From Rhabdophis nuchalis (lineage: Eukaryota > Chordata > Lepidosauria > Squamata > Natricidae), in NCBI GenBank assembly GCA_039707465.1, contig CM077643.1:317817919-317881918 (forward strand): DNA of 64,000 bases, given 5' to 3'. The notes beneath the pieces were generated by a model, which was not told the DNA's origin, searched no databases, and saw nothing but the letters and a program-made list of their open reading frames with translations. The position numbers were made by a program, and so were the translations under genes. The stretch's first letter is position 1. Each line of letters begins with the position of its first letter. Shown in pieces: positions 1 to 10,752 of this stretch.

Positions 1-1380
1 TCCCTCATTTGACACTCTGTAGCCTAGATAGTCTAGTCGCTCACGGTGGAATTCGCATTTTGATAGTTTGACATACAGGTTGGCTGCCAGAAGTTTTTCC
101 AGTACTTGGCGAACCAGGGGTATGTGGTCATCGATGGTCTCAGTGTAAATAAGGATGTCATCTAGAAAAACAAGGACCCCCTTGTAGAGGTGCTCATGCA
201 GTACCTCATTTATTAACTGCATGAACACTGCTGGGGCTCCCTGTAATCCAAAAGGCATCACTTTGAATTGGAAGCTTCCTAAAGGGCAGTTGAATGCTGT
301 TTTCCATTCATCTCCTTCTCTGATCCATATTCGGTAGTATGCTTCTCTGAGGTCTAATTTGGTAAAGACTTTTCCCTTGGCCAAGTGAGACAGCATATCT
401 TTCATGAGGGGAAGCGGGTATAGGTTGTGTACGCACACCCCATTTATCCCTCGAAAATCAACGACCAGGCGCATAGTTCCATCTTTTTTCTCTTTGAAAA
501 GGACTGGTGCCGCAATCCGTGGCTTGGCTGGCTCGATGAACCCTCTTGCTAGGTTTTTATCTATGTATTCATGCATTTCTTGCATCTCTCGAGCCGTCAT
601 GGCATACAGCTTGGGTTTGGGTAGTTTTGCCCCAGGGATGATTTCAATGGCACAATCTGTTTCGCGGTGAGGGGGCAGGATGTCGCATTCTGTCTCACTG
701 AACACTTCTGCGAGGTCCTGGTATTCCACTGGAATCAGTTCAGCCTCTGGGGGTTTGTCAGATGTGGTTGCCAGTTGTTCTCGTGGGCTCTCTTGGGGGA
801 CTCCCAATGTGAGTGGTATTTCTGCTTGCTCATGAGGGAGGGGTCGAGGACCCGATGATATCCTAGGTCTGCGGGTGCCCCCTTGCCACCAGATGGTTGG
901 TCCCCACTTGTCTAACCAGGAAAGTCCAAGTATAACTGCCTCTGTCATTTTGGGGGCTATTATAAATTGAATTATTTCCCAGTGATCTGCCAATTCTAGT
1001 CTCACTGGTTCAGTTAGGTGAGTGGCATAGGCTCCGCCCATTAGGGATCCATCAACCTGCTCAAATCGAATCGGGTGGGCCAATCTTTTCGCTCTGATCC
1101 CCAGTTTCTGAATTGTGGTTAAGTTGATCAAGCACCTAGTGCAGCCTGAGTCTACAAGGGCCTGAAAATCCCTCTGTTTTCCCGTTTTTGGGGTTGTGAG
1201 GCGTATTAGGAAAAGGAAAGGGTAAATTGATTCACTCACCATTGGGTCGTTTTCTCCCTCGTCCTCGCTGTCATAGGGTTCGATTGACTGGTCATCATTG
1301 CCTGGGGTTTCACCACTTTCGCCTGGGAGGGAGGAGACCCCTGCAGCTTGAAGAGCCCTCCTGGAAGTGTTGATAGCCCG
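1..1380 (-). CDS. Gypsy pol, partial: aspartic protease and reverse transcriptase
   Basis: Polyprotein part that would process Gag-Pol and copy the element RNA. On the minus strand the frame stayed open at every stretch I translated, from just after the second TGA (1381-1383) to the window edge. A protease active site LVDSG lies around 1144-1158. The RT follows: the motif LVVDFRG near 465 and KLDLREAYY near 370 (the first catalytic aspartate), then MPFGLQGAP near 240-265, and the catalytic FLDD box followed by ILIYTE near 145-170. FLDD instead of YLDD is common in Gypsy RTs. It is in the same frame as gag (240 bases from the gag stop to the DSG codon, a multiple of 3), so no frameshift is needed, only read-through or reversion of the stops. 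No RNase H or integrase is seen because the window ends. Confidence 0.8.
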
Positions 1381-1389
1381 TCAGGGCCC

Positions 1390-2712
1390 TCATTCTTGTC
1401 GGGCCCTGGGTGGTAGGTCTGGCCTTGGTTTCAGGGATGGGGATGGGCATGCAGCTACCATGTGGCCCATCCCTCCGCATCTGTAACACCTCACGGAACT
1501 TCGAGGGAGGGCTGGTCTCAGGTCTCGCTCTGGTGCCATTTCTTTCTTTTGGCGGGGTGGTTTCAGATTAGGTTGACCCCTCTCCTTTGTGTCTGGTTCC
1601 TTCCTTGTGTCGTTGGCACGTAGTCCACTGTCGACTTTTGTTGCCACTCGGAACCACTCAGAGAGTTGGTTTGGGATGTCACGATATGCAGTTACTTGGG
1701 CAATACGTTTATCCAGGCTTATTCTGAAAAAATGCACCAGCAACCGTTCTGGAAGGGGGGGTAGTCCTCCAACTACCCCCCTGAATTCACGGATGTGCTC
1801 TTTGATGGGGCGGCCTCTTTGCTTTAGGTTGCTGAGTTCCTCCTCTGCATATGGGTCCTCCTCCCCCTCTTCAAATCTGGCCTCTAGCACGTGCAGGAAG
1901 CCATCTATGTCTCTCAGTTGAGGAGCTCTTCGCTTATGGAGGGCGGCTAGCCATTCTTTTGCTTCCCCCTCAAAACCCTCTGCAATGGCATTCACCATGG
2001 CTCTGTGGGATGGGTAGAGGTGCCCATAGCGTTCTAAGTGGATATCAGCTGAATCAAGGAATAGAGCTAGCTGGTCTGAGTCACCATCAAACTTTCCCCT
2101 GAATCGGGGTGGATCGTTTAATTCCCTCCCTCCTCTGTCTTCCTCCCGGCCTCTATATGCTCGTGCTGGCCAGTCATCTTCTTCAGCTCTAGGAGGGGGA
2201 GAAGGAGGGAGTTGTCTGCTCTTGGCAGCACGCTTGCATCGTGGGAGGGGTGCTGGCTGCTGTTTTGGGCTTCTTCCTCTTGGGTTGAGTGGGGGAGGTG
2301 GGCTACGCTCCAGCCTCCAGCGTCTCCTCCCTTCAGCAGGATCAGATATGCCTCCTCTCTCTTTCGGATGGCAGGCTGGCCCCTCGTCCTGAAGAGTGGC
2401 TTGTTCAAAATTCTCCCTCAGCTTCTCTACTGCACCCCCCAGGGGTCCCATCTGGAGCCGTGGGCGCCTGGCTTGTTCCCAATCCCACATCCAGTCCACC
2501 CTTGCTAGTTCACTGGAGATTCCCCCTTTTTTCTGGGAATTGGGGTAAGGAAATTCGAGCTCAGCTGCTTTAGGAGTGAGACCCCACCGGTACTTATCTT
2601 CCTTTGCTCCTGCTGCTGGGGAAGGTTTTACAGGCTGGACGTCTGAAGCTCCGGGGTTTGGCTGGCCTCCAGCCGAAATGAGGCTTTCTTCGGATAGCCC
2701 ACCTTCTGCCAT
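1390..2712 (-). CDS. Gypsy gag polyprotein (capsid and zinc-knuckle nucleocapsid)
   Basis: A 440-residue frame. The N-terminal 200 residues are low-complexity, rich in Pro, Arg and Glu. The middle (about residues 205-350) is a retrotransposon Gag capsid-like region containing FRGKFDGDSDQLALFL and EGEAKEWLAAL. The C-terminus has one CCHC zinc knuckle, CYRCGGMGHMVAAC, near residue 410, for RNA binding. The start at 2712 has a strong context (GCCAGC before the ATG and G after it). The frame ends in TGA at 1390-1392, followed in the same frame by GGG CCC and a second TGA, then pol. Both TGA codons could come from CGA by CpG deamination, or the first could be a genuine read-through stop. Family call is firm; exact lineage is not determined. 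Confidence 0.85.
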   Translation of the reverse strand: MAEGGLSEESLISAGGQPNPGASDVQPVKPSPAAGAKEDKYRWGLTPKAAELEFPYPNSQKKGGISSELARVDWMWDWEQARRPRLQMGPLGGAVEKLRENFEQATLQDEGPACHPKERGGISDPAEGRRRWRLERSPPPPLNPRGRSPKQQPAPLPRCKRAAKSRQLPPSPPPRAEEDDWPARAYRGREEDRGGRELNDPPRFRGKFDGDSDQLALFLDSADIHLERYGHLYPSHRAMVNAIAEGFEGEAKEWLAALHKRRAPQLRDIDGFLHVLEARFEEGEEDPYAEEELSNLKQRGRPIKEHIREFRGVVGGLPPLPERLLVHFFRISLDKRIAQVTAYRDIPNQLSEWFRVATKVDSGLRANDTRKEPDTKERGQPNLKPPRQKKEMAPERDLRPALPRSSVRCYRCGGMGHMVAACPSPSLKPRPDLPPRARQE

Positions 2713-2818
2713 GCTGGCCTGATCCCTCCAGGCGTTCCAGATATTAGGTGATGCCTGGAGGAGACGGGACTCAGGTTGCCCGGAAATCTTGATAGATTTC
2801 TTTTAAAAAAAAGAATTC

Positions 2819-3154
2819 TGGCTATCTGTCAAGCTCCCAAGAGAAACTTCAAATGATTCACGGCCTCACGTAAAAGTTCAAAGGAATGTCCGTTTATTGA
2901 ATGTAACATCATGGCGAGCCTCGTTTGCAGCCAGAATTGGCAATAATTGGATGGCTTTTGCCCTTTACCCCCTTACTGCCCCCTCCCCTCTGCTTGTCAT
3001 CAGTCACGTTCCCCAATTACATTTAAAATAATTGCATGCATGCGCAGTCACAGGCTGTCTTGAGAATCCTTTCCTGCCACAGGAATGTCAAGAATTTTCA
3101 GTTCGTTAGGCCAACAGATAAGATCCCATGGCAACATCGGGATGTTGACATACA
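2819..3154 (-). repeat. Probable 5-prime LTR of the Gypsy element
   Basis: The block begins TG and ends CA on either strand (minus-strand start TGTATGTCAACATC at 3154) and lies directly upstream of the gag leader. It carries a minus-strand AATAAA at 2898-2893, in the place expected for the LTR poly(A) signal. I could not recognise a tRNA primer-binding site next to the inner end and the second LTR is outside the window, so the borders are tentative. Confidence 0.45.
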
Positions 3155-3776
3155 ATGTAAAAAGGACAAAATGGTTTAAAGATAAAATCTTATTAACTAT
3201 TATGTTAACGTATCCACCATTGGGCTGTTTCAGAAATTAGACTTAAACATCTGCATAGTCCTCCCATGCGTTGAATGAATTATTGAGCTGAACTCTTGAT
3301 ATCGGTTCATTTCCATTGGTCAGAGCACCTCTATGAAAAGCTGAAAATAGAACAAAGTATCCTGCAAAAGACAGATTCTTTTCCTTTATCAATTATGAAG
3401 TAGGGTGCAGAGTAAGACACACACACACACACCCCAAAAAATCCCAGTTCAATCTGAACACACAGCAGGCCTTGAAGCAGGAACAAAATTAAAATATAAC
3501 ATTTCATGATTTCTACAGTCAAATGCACATTAAGCTAAAAAAAGAATCAAAATAATTAGATTTGAGGCCATAAAATATGAAAATCAAGAACAGTGACTAG
3601 GCAGGTTTGAAACAATCTTAAAACACCAAGACAACTGAAAAAACAAAACCCAGTGCTCAAGGGCGTATTTCAAATGATTTTGAAATCATGTGTTGCCAGG
3701 CTTTAGACACAGATGGATAAAGTCTTTTATTGGATGTGTCATGTCTCTCTTTGTCTATGATTTGTATTGTATAGAA
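3155..3776. other. Unassigned AGPAT4 intron 2 sequence
   Basis: AT-rich DNA with a short (CA)n run near 3419-3432. No gene, RNA or transposon recognised. Confidence 0.5.
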
Positions 3777-4440
3777 CAGTGATGGCCAACCTTTTCCAGA
3801 CCTAGAACCACCTAAATGCAATGCCCCCCGCATGCATGCCCCCCCACATGCATGGCAGGGACCGAAGACCAGCTGGCCAGCAGGAAGCGTGTGCATGTGC
3901 GGTGGAGCTGAATTGGAGTGATGGCTCGCGTGCCCACAGAGAGTGCTGTGTGCCACCTCTGGCACACCTGCCATAGATTCGCCATCATGGCTGTAGAGGG
4001 CAAAAAATGGCCCTACGGACAAACCGGAAGTCATTTCCAGGTTGCCCATAGGGCCGTTTTTCAACCTCTGGAGGCTTCAGGGAAGCCTCCTGAAGGCTCT
4101 GGAGGGTGAAAAACCACCCTATGGGCAACCCAGAAGTGACTTCCGTTTTGCTTGGAGTGCCGTTTTTCACCCTCCAGAACATTCAGGAGGCTTCTCTGAA
4201 GCCTCCAGAGTGCAAAAAATGGCCCAACACGCAAACCCGAAGTCCGTTCCCGAACTTCCTGTTTGTGCGTTGGGTGGTTTTTCAGCCTCCAGAAGGTGAA
4301 AAATGGCCAAAAAAGAAGGACAAAATCAGCTGGCCAGTGTGCACATGTGCGCTGGAGCTGACAGGGCAATGCCTGGCATGACCTAAAAAATGGTTCCGCG
4401 TGCCACCTGTGGCACATGTGCCATAGGTTTGCCATCCCGG
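3777..4440 (+). mobile_element. Non-autonomous hAT-like element, CAGTGATGGC family, composite
   Basis: Left end CAGTGATGGCCAACC at 3777 and right end GGTTTGCCATCCCGG at 4440 form degenerate terminal inverted repeats. The interior has a purine/pyrimidine palindromic region (about 4000-4320) with repeats around GGCAACCCGGAAGT. A second end-like motif, ATTCGCCATCATGG near 3975-3990, suggests one copy inserted into or recombined with another. Flanks gtatagaa and gtatatgt match at 5 of 8 positions, so the target duplication is decayed. Related copies lie at 13995, 19283, 48122 and 52264. Confidence 0.65.
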
Positions 4441-4446
4441 GTATAT

Positions 4447-5072
4447 GTGGTATCTTGCTCAACAGTAGTAACTGTGAGAGGGATCCTAGTGGACAACCAT
4501 TTAAATATGAGCCAGCAGTGTGCACCAACTGCCAAAAAAGGCAACACAGTTCTAAGCTGCATAAACAGAGGGATAGAATCAAGATCACATAAAGTGTTAA
4601 TACCACTTTATAATGCCCTGGTAAGGCCACACTTGGAATACTGCATTCAGTTTTGGTCGCCACAATGTAAAAAAGATGTGGAGACACTAGAAAGAGTGCA
4701 GAGAAGAGAAACAAAGATGATTAGGGGACTGGAGGCTAAAACATATGAAGACCGGTTGCAGGAACTGGGTATGTCTAGTTTAATAAAAAGAAGGACTAGG
4801 GGAGACATGATAGCAGTCTTCTCAGGGGTTGCCACAAAGAAGAGGGAGTCAAACTATTCTTCAAAGCACCTGAGGGTAGAACAAGAAGCAATGGGTGGAA
4901 GCTAATCAAGGAGAGAAGCAACTTAGAACTTAGAAGTTGTGAATGCCCCAACACTGGAAGTCTTTAAGAAGATTTTGGATAACCATTTGTCTGAAATGGT
5001 GTAGGATTTCCTGCCTAAGCAGGGGGTTGGACTAGAAGACCTCCAAGGTACCTTCCAACTCTGTTATTCTCA
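4447..5072 (+). mobile_element. CR1 LINE 3-prime fragment
   Basis: The translated plus strand contains ILVDNHLNMSQQCAPTAKKG and LVRPHLEYCIQFWSPQCKKD, the standard CR1 reverse-transcriptase C-terminus, followed by ETLERVQRRETKMIRGLE. About 75 bases that are present in the other copy (49.5 kb) are missing near 4935. The 3-prime end reads CCTTCCAACTCTGTTATTCT, the usual CR1 terminus. It is 5-prime truncated and abuts the hAT element to its left. Confidence 0.85.
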
Positions 5073-5121
5073 GGAAAATTCACCAATGTCAGAAAAAATA
5101 TTTTCAAAAGTGATATCCAAT

Positions 5122-5195
5122 TGATAGATGGGATGATAGATAGATGATAGTTATAGACAGATGATAGATAAAGATGATAGATAGATAGACAGCCA
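5122..5195. repeat. (GATA)n microsatellite, imperfect
   Basis: Interrupted GATA/GACA units just downstream of the CR1 3-prime end. GATA-rich repeats are frequent in snakes. Confidence 0.8.
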
Positions 5196-5567
5196 GACAA
5201 CAGAAGGAATTAATCTAGCTAAAATATGCTTGAGCATATTTGACTGAGCATCAGCTTTCTTCGAAGAAAAATTACTAATTTGTGCTACAAATATTTCTAA
5301 TTTGGTGTTTTGTTTTTAAGCATCCAGTGAGAGTTTAATCATCTATTTGACATTCTATCCAAAACAAAACTAGCAAAACAAATACTGCAGCATGCAATGT
5401 TTCTATGCAAGGTGCCAGACAACCAATCATACCTTCCTCCACAATATCACAATTCTTTTTCTTCCCATCTGTTTTTCCAGGGCTATCCCAAAGTCAGTCA
5501 ACATTCTATGCCTTCCTTCCCACTTTAGCTTTATTTTCTTATGCATTTTTGTATGATGACATTTTTC

Positions 5568-5719
5568 ATGTCTTAGGCATGAAAGCCAACTGGTGACTTT
5601 GGGCCAGTCACGCTCTCTCAGGCCTACCCACCTCACAGGGATGCTGAATGTTTGCCGCTTTGAGTTATTTATAAAAACAATAAAGGCAAGATATAAACAA
5701 ATAAATAAATAAATAAATC
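5568..5719 (+). mobile_element. tRNA-derived SINE fragment (CORE/MIR-like) with AAAT tail
   Basis: Contains GACTTTGGGCCAGTCAC and CCACCTCACAGGGATG, typical of the body of squamate tRNA SINEs with a MIR-like core, and ends in (AAAT)n at 5699-5719. The tRNA-related head is missing. Confidence 0.6.
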
Positions 5720-6655
5720 TTGAGGTTCCCCAATACCTCTATTTTGTGTGCATATATACCATTCATGATATAAATGTAAAAGCAACAGCCTGAATCTTGG
5801 AAATATGACAGATGCTGTTTTTGTATCTAAGAATTCAAATTTTGATGGCCTGAATTTTTTGTTTCATAAATGTTTTGAATCATAAACACCACTTGGTAAT
5901 TTTAATTGGAGGGAAATTCTCCTTCCATTCCCCGAGTCTCAATATTCTCTTTCAGTCTTGGAAGGACAAATATAGAGAAGAAAATATCAATGTCCATCTC
6001 AATTTCTTTCTCAACCATGGACAGCAAGGTGGGAGATAGTTTTCCATCCATTCCCGGAAAGTGTTCACTGGAATAACAAAGGTATAACCGCTACTGCTTG
6101 ATTTCTTGGATACCTCTATCTCAGCCTTCCAGGATAAAAGGAAGGAATTTTCTATTAAATTCTTTGTGGATCAATAAGCTCTATCCTTGATACCAAGACG
6201 TGATGAATAAATTAAAGGAATCACATGTTAATTCACATTTTTCATAAGAATGTAAAAAGATATCCCTCTTGAAACGGGAGTGGGGTGGGAACAAATTTTA
6301 CTATTTCTACATCACAGACCCAAAGCTATTTGTTCAGCTTGGATGGTTCTGTGCCTTATCCAAGCAAAAAAGTTCCACAGAAGACTATCTTAATTTGAAC
6401 GATTCCTTTCTGTTATATAACATGGCCAATCCTAGTGCAGATTGTAAAAGTACATGAGATCTTATTTAAATGTGGATCTTTCTCTTCTTTCACAATGTTA
6501 TAATTTTTTTCATTAACCATTCTGTGCTGAATTGTTTACATTCTTCAGTGGGGTGTTACATTTTGATATTGCTTCATTGAACTTGCCACAACAGATGTTC
6601 TTTCCCTTTTCATTATAAGTAGGTTTGACTATGTCTTATTTGAACCTTGTTAATT
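5720..6655. other. Unassigned AGPAT4 intron 2 sequence
   Basis: AT-rich, only short spurious open frames. Nothing recognised on either strand. Confidence 0.5.
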
Positions 6656-6659
6656 GGGA

Positions 6660-6810
6660 ATTTGGGAGGCATGATGGCCCATTAAAGAAGCTGAGACTGT
6701 CATTGGTTCGAGACCCAAGGGTTGTGCAATGGGACAAGTTTCAGTAACTTACCCCAGCTGCTGCTCACCTAGCAGTTTGAAAGCATGCAAATGTAAGTAG
6801 ATAAATACAT
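6660..6810 (+). mobile_element. Sauria-type SINE, 5-prime part
   Basis: A tRNA-like head with a box B-like GGTTCGAGACC near 6705 is followed by the SINE body CCCCAGCTGCTGCTCACC and CTAGCAGTTTGAAAGCATGC. The 3-prime half is missing, so it is a truncated copy. Compare the complete copy at 40813-41148. Confidence 0.65.
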
Positions 6811-6849
6811 ATTTAGTCAGCTTAGATTTTAAATAACAAAACGTTAGGG

Positions 6850-7038
6850 ATTTTAGTAAGGGATTTTAGATGGGTTTTAAAGATGCTTTTAGCATGGGTT
6901 TAAATTTAAATATATTTTTATTGTATTTATATTGTATTTTTGTATTGTTTTTAATATTTACCTGTGCACCGCCCTGAGTCCCTTCGGGGAGATAGGGCGG
7001 GATACAAATCCAAGAAATAAATAAATAAATAAATAAAT
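6850..7038 (+). mobile_element. L2-clade LINE, 3-prime UTR fragment
   Basis: Ends in the L2 tail hairpin region GTGCACCGCCCTGAGTCC, then TTCGGGGAGATAGGGCGG, ATACAAATCC and (AAAT)n. The same tail ends the coding L2 copies at 14.8, 43.3, 44.9, 54.7 and 56.8 kb. Confidence 0.8.
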
Positions 7039-7946
7039 ATAATCTCTGTGAGAAGGTTCTCGCAGAAGGTTCTCACCTGAGGAATGAACCTGTTTGAAGT
7101 GGCAAAGGAACTGACTATCAAAACAAAATAATGTTGTTTCAGTTTGGAGGCTTTCAAATTACTACAAAATTATTTACAGCATCAGAGCCTCTTTCCCCAA
7201 AATATATTCCAAGTAACAATACAACTTCAAAATGTTGCATGGATAGTGCATCTCCACAATTTTACGAGTTGTGTAAAATCTGCACAGTTGATGGGGATGA
7301 GAGATTATGTGTAACCTAATTAGCTATGAGCTAAAATATACAGCCATTACTTTTAACAGTGAGGTTCTTTATAGTAAAAGACAGTGAAATTCATGTGTGC
7401 CACAATGTTCTTGTCAATCAACAATAAATTTTTAAGGGACTGCTACAACAGAACAAAAGAAGTTCTAAATTTCTCTTTTAAATCAAGTAACAGGGAATGA
7501 AGACATTAAATTGTATCGGCCATGTACTGGAGCTTGTACAACCATTACCTCCTTATTTATTTATTTATTTTACTTTACTGATTCTATTCACTCTATTGAT
7601 TACCAATAAAATGAAAATAAATGAAAGGAGCAGATGAAAAAAAGAATTCAATTAGTCAGTGAAACATAAGATTAGTAGGTTCAGATTACTCAGTAATCTT
7701 AGAACCATATTAATTGCAAATCTCTTGGGCTCATGTCTACTGACAATTGCTTATGCCAAGTACCTTCACTATTATCCAGGAAGAAAACAGCAAATAGCAG
7801 AGCTTCCCACAAACAGTATCTATTGCAGAGTGCAGTCGTAACAAATTGAAGTAAATAAATAACAATAAAAATGTCACATTGTAGTTAAAACAATACAACT
7901 GGGAAATTTGGATAGCCTTGTCTTCTTTTTTAAATATACCCTAGAT
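7039..7946. other. Unassigned AGPAT4 intron 2 sequence
   Basis: AT-rich, with a short (TTTA)n at 7551-7572. No gene recognised. The last 8 bases, ccctagat, are the left target duplication of the next element. Confidence 0.5.
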
Positions 7947-8080
7947 CGTAGGTGTCAAACTCTCCACGTCACATTGCTGTCACATGAGGTTTCAGATATT
8001 TCCCCCTTTTACAGAGCTGGAGTGGGCGTCGCTTACAATGTGACACATCCAGCCCGCCTGCCGCCAGTTTGACACATCTC
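7947..8080. mobile_element. 134-bp hAT-type MITE with perfect 8-bp target duplication
   Basis: The flanks ccctagat at 7939-7946 and 8081-8088 are identical. Inside, GGTGTCAAACTC near the left end faces GTTTGACACATCTC at the right end as inverted repeats. An 8-bp duplication is the hAT signature. The length shows that it is non-autonomous. Confidence 0.8.
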
Positions 8081-8088
8081 CCCTAGAT

Positions 8089-8880
8089 GTATACTTCAAT
8101 CATCACCTCAATATATCTACAGAGCTCTTCCATAGCTGAACCAATTCCAACGCAAGAGCAATGTTGGGCCTGTGAAGACACCAATTTTCTGACAGTGAGA
8201 ACTTTCACCCCATGGCTTTGCCCCCCACTCTTTCATCACTTCCTTTCTCCAAAGTCAAGGGAGTTAAGGTGTTTTGCCACCTTTTTATTTTTATTTGAAC
8301 CGAGAAATAGCACTGAAGTTCCCACTGTAGGAAATGATTCCATAAAAACAAAAACACATAGGGGGAAGGGAAGCACTGTGTGGATGCTTCTTCTACTGGT
8401 CAATGTCAGCACTGCTCAGCTCGTACAGGGTACTAGAAAGTTGCAAAAATAGCATCAATGATGGCACTCACAGGTTTTCTGAACTTGAATGATTATGCAA
8501 CTTTGTGCTTAGCTGGTAGCTATGTGTCTGTATTATTGCAACCACATAGCTCTTTGTACTATTATTGCATTCAAAAATTTTACAAAATGACTAAGAAAAG
8601 TCAAGATAATTTATTATAACATCTTTCCTAAACATTTATTCTTCTGCAACAAATCAAAATACCTGCTTATAATCAGAGACATAACTTTGAAAACTACATG
8701 AACTTAATCCCAAACTCTTGGCTAGGTAGCTCACATACTTGTCATACACAAGTATGTTATACACAAGTGTCAGTGTTCCCTATCAATATGCAAGGTTATA
8801 AATTCTGGCTACTTTTAGAGCAAGCCATATCTCTGCTTTTGAACTGGTCTGGACAGAATGATTCCCTACAAATCATCATA
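8089..8880. other. Unassigned AGPAT4 intron 2 sequence
   Basis: Contains short chance open frames only; no known repeat recognised. Confidence 0.45.
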
Positions 8881-9235
8881 CAGTGGTACCTCGGTTCACG
8901 AACGCCTCTGTTCACGACCAATTCGGTTTACGAACAGAAATTTTCCTCAAAATGTGCTCCGGTGCACGAACTCTGCTTCGGTTCACGAACAGGAACCGCG
9001 GCCATTTTTAATGTATTCCTGGCTGTCACATGGTTGTGACTTCCTGTAGGAAGATCGTAGAGAGAAGAAAACCCAGAAAAAAGCCCCAGCATGCACACTG
9101 TGAGTACTTTCAGTGACTTTTTTTTAATTTTTGTTATGCTTTTAGCATATGGAAAACTGTGCCTCGGTTCACGACCAATTCGATTCGCGACCAGAGTCAT
9201 TTCACGAATTAAGTTCGTGAACCGAGGTACCACTG
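8881..9235. mobile_element. 355-bp Tc1/mariner-like MITE, TA target
   Basis: Begins CAGTGGTACCTCGGTTCACG and ends with its reverse complement; 23 terminal bases match perfectly. It is flanked by TA at 8879-8880 and 9236-9237. The interior repeats the motif TTCACGA several times in both orientations. There is no transposase frame, so it is a non-autonomous Tc1/mariner superfamily element (Tigger/pogo-like ends). Confidence 0.85.
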
Positions 9236-9237
9236 TA

Positions 9238-9926
9238 TTTGCAATAACACAGAATTTTCCAGAGACCTGGATTATTATGTTCAAAATAATCCATACAAAT
9301 GAGAAAAGACTAGAAATTCAGTTGTAAAATGCTTCTTAAAATATAAACTGATAGCACAACATTATGTATGTTTAATCAGAATTAAATCTCAGTGAATTCA
9401 TCTTCTTTTAGGATAGCAAATGTGGGATTATAGTTTAAACATTCTTGACTCAGATACATTTTATACTAGATAATTTGAAAGAGTTATAAAGTATTTCAAT
9501 CAAATAAAAATGACTTTAAAAATGATTTATTTTGATATTTGTTAGGGAGAAAAGGATTTATGATTCTTGTCCTAATTTCTGTAATTGTTAAAGAAACAAA
9601 CCCAGAAGCACAGCAGAAATAGTTTGTTATTCTCTCCAGGGACAGAGCATAAAATCTACCTCCTCTGAACAATCTCTCCTCATTAGTGATTACTCTTTCT
9701 TATTAACAAAGTCTTTATTAATAAGTATATATCCCTAGGGAGGCTCATCAGGTTCATTTGCTGGCTTGACAAGCAAAGCAAATAATAAATTCATAAAAAA
9801 GGATGCATTTAAATTTCTAAAAAAGCATATTGCCACAATGCTCACTTCTTTTAGTTTCAGCTGAGTACTGGTTTTTAGTGGGGTGAAGGAAGACATGAGA
9901 AGTAAAAACCTATGGTTGGACTTTTA
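9238..9926. other. Unassigned AGPAT4 intron 2 sequence
   Basis: AT-rich, no gene or repeat recognised. Confidence 0.5.
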
Positions 9927-9934
9927 GTTTAGGG

Positions 9935-10115
9935 CAGCAGTTCTCATCCCCTTTGGGGGTTGAACGACCCTTTCAGAGGGGTCACCTAAGACCATCAGAA
10001 AACACATATTTTCAATGGTCTTAGGAATTGAGACACCAATTTTATGGTTGGGGGTCACCACAACATTAGGAACTGCATTAAAGGGTCGTGGCATTGGGAA
10101 GGTTGAGAACCACTG
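9935..10115 (+). mobile_element. SPIN-like hAT MITE
   Basis: The interior carries AACGACCCTTTCAGAGGGGT, CCTAAGACCATC and, near the 3-prime end, AGGTTGAGAACCACTG. These match the SPIN (Space Invaders) non-autonomous hAT family as I know it. Flanks gtttaggg (9927-9934) and gtttaggt (10116-10123) are an 8-bp target duplication with one mismatch. The left end has lost part of the usual terminal sequence. SPIN elements are known for patchy, horizontally acquired distribution in tetrapods. Confidence 0.8.
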
Positions 10116-10376
10116 GTTTAGGTGAACTAAACTCCCCTAAACTCCGCTGAAGATGTTATCTAGCATGGTAATGAAATGTTTGGCAACCAACCCACAAGCT
10201 CGGAGACCAAACCTTCACCCTGACAAATATATATGTTTAAGTCCTAATTTTTAAAAAATCAGACCAAAAAGAAACCAGAGTCTGTAAAACACAAGGAATT
10301 TCCAAAGGGAAATTACACCAAGACCATGGTGAATCTTAAGAGGCTTGTTGGATTTTCTTAAGTAATACTTATACTA

Positions 10377-10750
10377 CAGGTAATCCTTGACTTACAGCTA
10401 CAATTGGAACTTGAACTGCCATCACTAAACAATGTGGTCATTAAGTGAGTTGCACTTGATTTTACAACTTTTCTGCCAGTGTTATTTGTTCAGTGTATCA
10501 CTGTGGTCATTAAGCGAGTTTGCTTGTAAGCAGCCCCTGGATGATAATACATGACAATTAAGTGACCTTGGGACATTTCGACTATATCAGTAACTATATG
10601 CTGATTGCCAAGCATCTGAATTTTGATCTTCTGACCACAGGGACACTGTAATGTTTAAGTGTGAAGACAAGTTGTAAATGTCTTAAATCACTTTTTTAAT
10701 GTCTTTGGAACTTCAACAGGTTGTTAAGTCATAAGTTGAGGACTTCTATT
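10377..10750 (+). mobile_element. TA-flanked palindromic MITE, GGTAGTCCTCGACTTA family, copy 1
   Basis: Left end CAGGTAATCCTTGACTTAC is flanked by TA at 10375-10376. The right end TAAGTTGAGGACTTCTATT is followed by TA. The interior has the recurring GTTAAGTGA/TCACTTAAC motifs of this family. Clearly diverged from the better copies at 16188 and 46576. Confidence 0.75.
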
Positions 10751-10752
10751 TA

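Larger units (their letters stand above)
1..3154 (-). mobile_element. Ty3/Gypsy LTR retrotransposon, 5-prime half, cut by window edge
   Basis: Read on the minus strand, a probable 5-prime LTR (2819-3154) is followed by a leader, a gag frame (1390-2712) and a pol frame (from 1380 to the window edge) with protease and reverse transcriptase. The order LTR, gag, protease, RT is that of Ty3/Gypsy (Metaviridae) elements. The integrase, RNase H and 3-prime LTR would lie beyond position 1. The copy sits in AGPAT4 intron 2 in the same orientation as that gene. The long open gag and pol frames suggest a fairly young insertion; the only clear damage is two in-frame TGA codons at the gag-pol border. Confidence 0.85.

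Noticed and set aside
8087..8452. 121-codon plus-strand frame
   Set aside because: Ser/Phe-rich chance frame beginning in a target duplication of a MITE; no motif.
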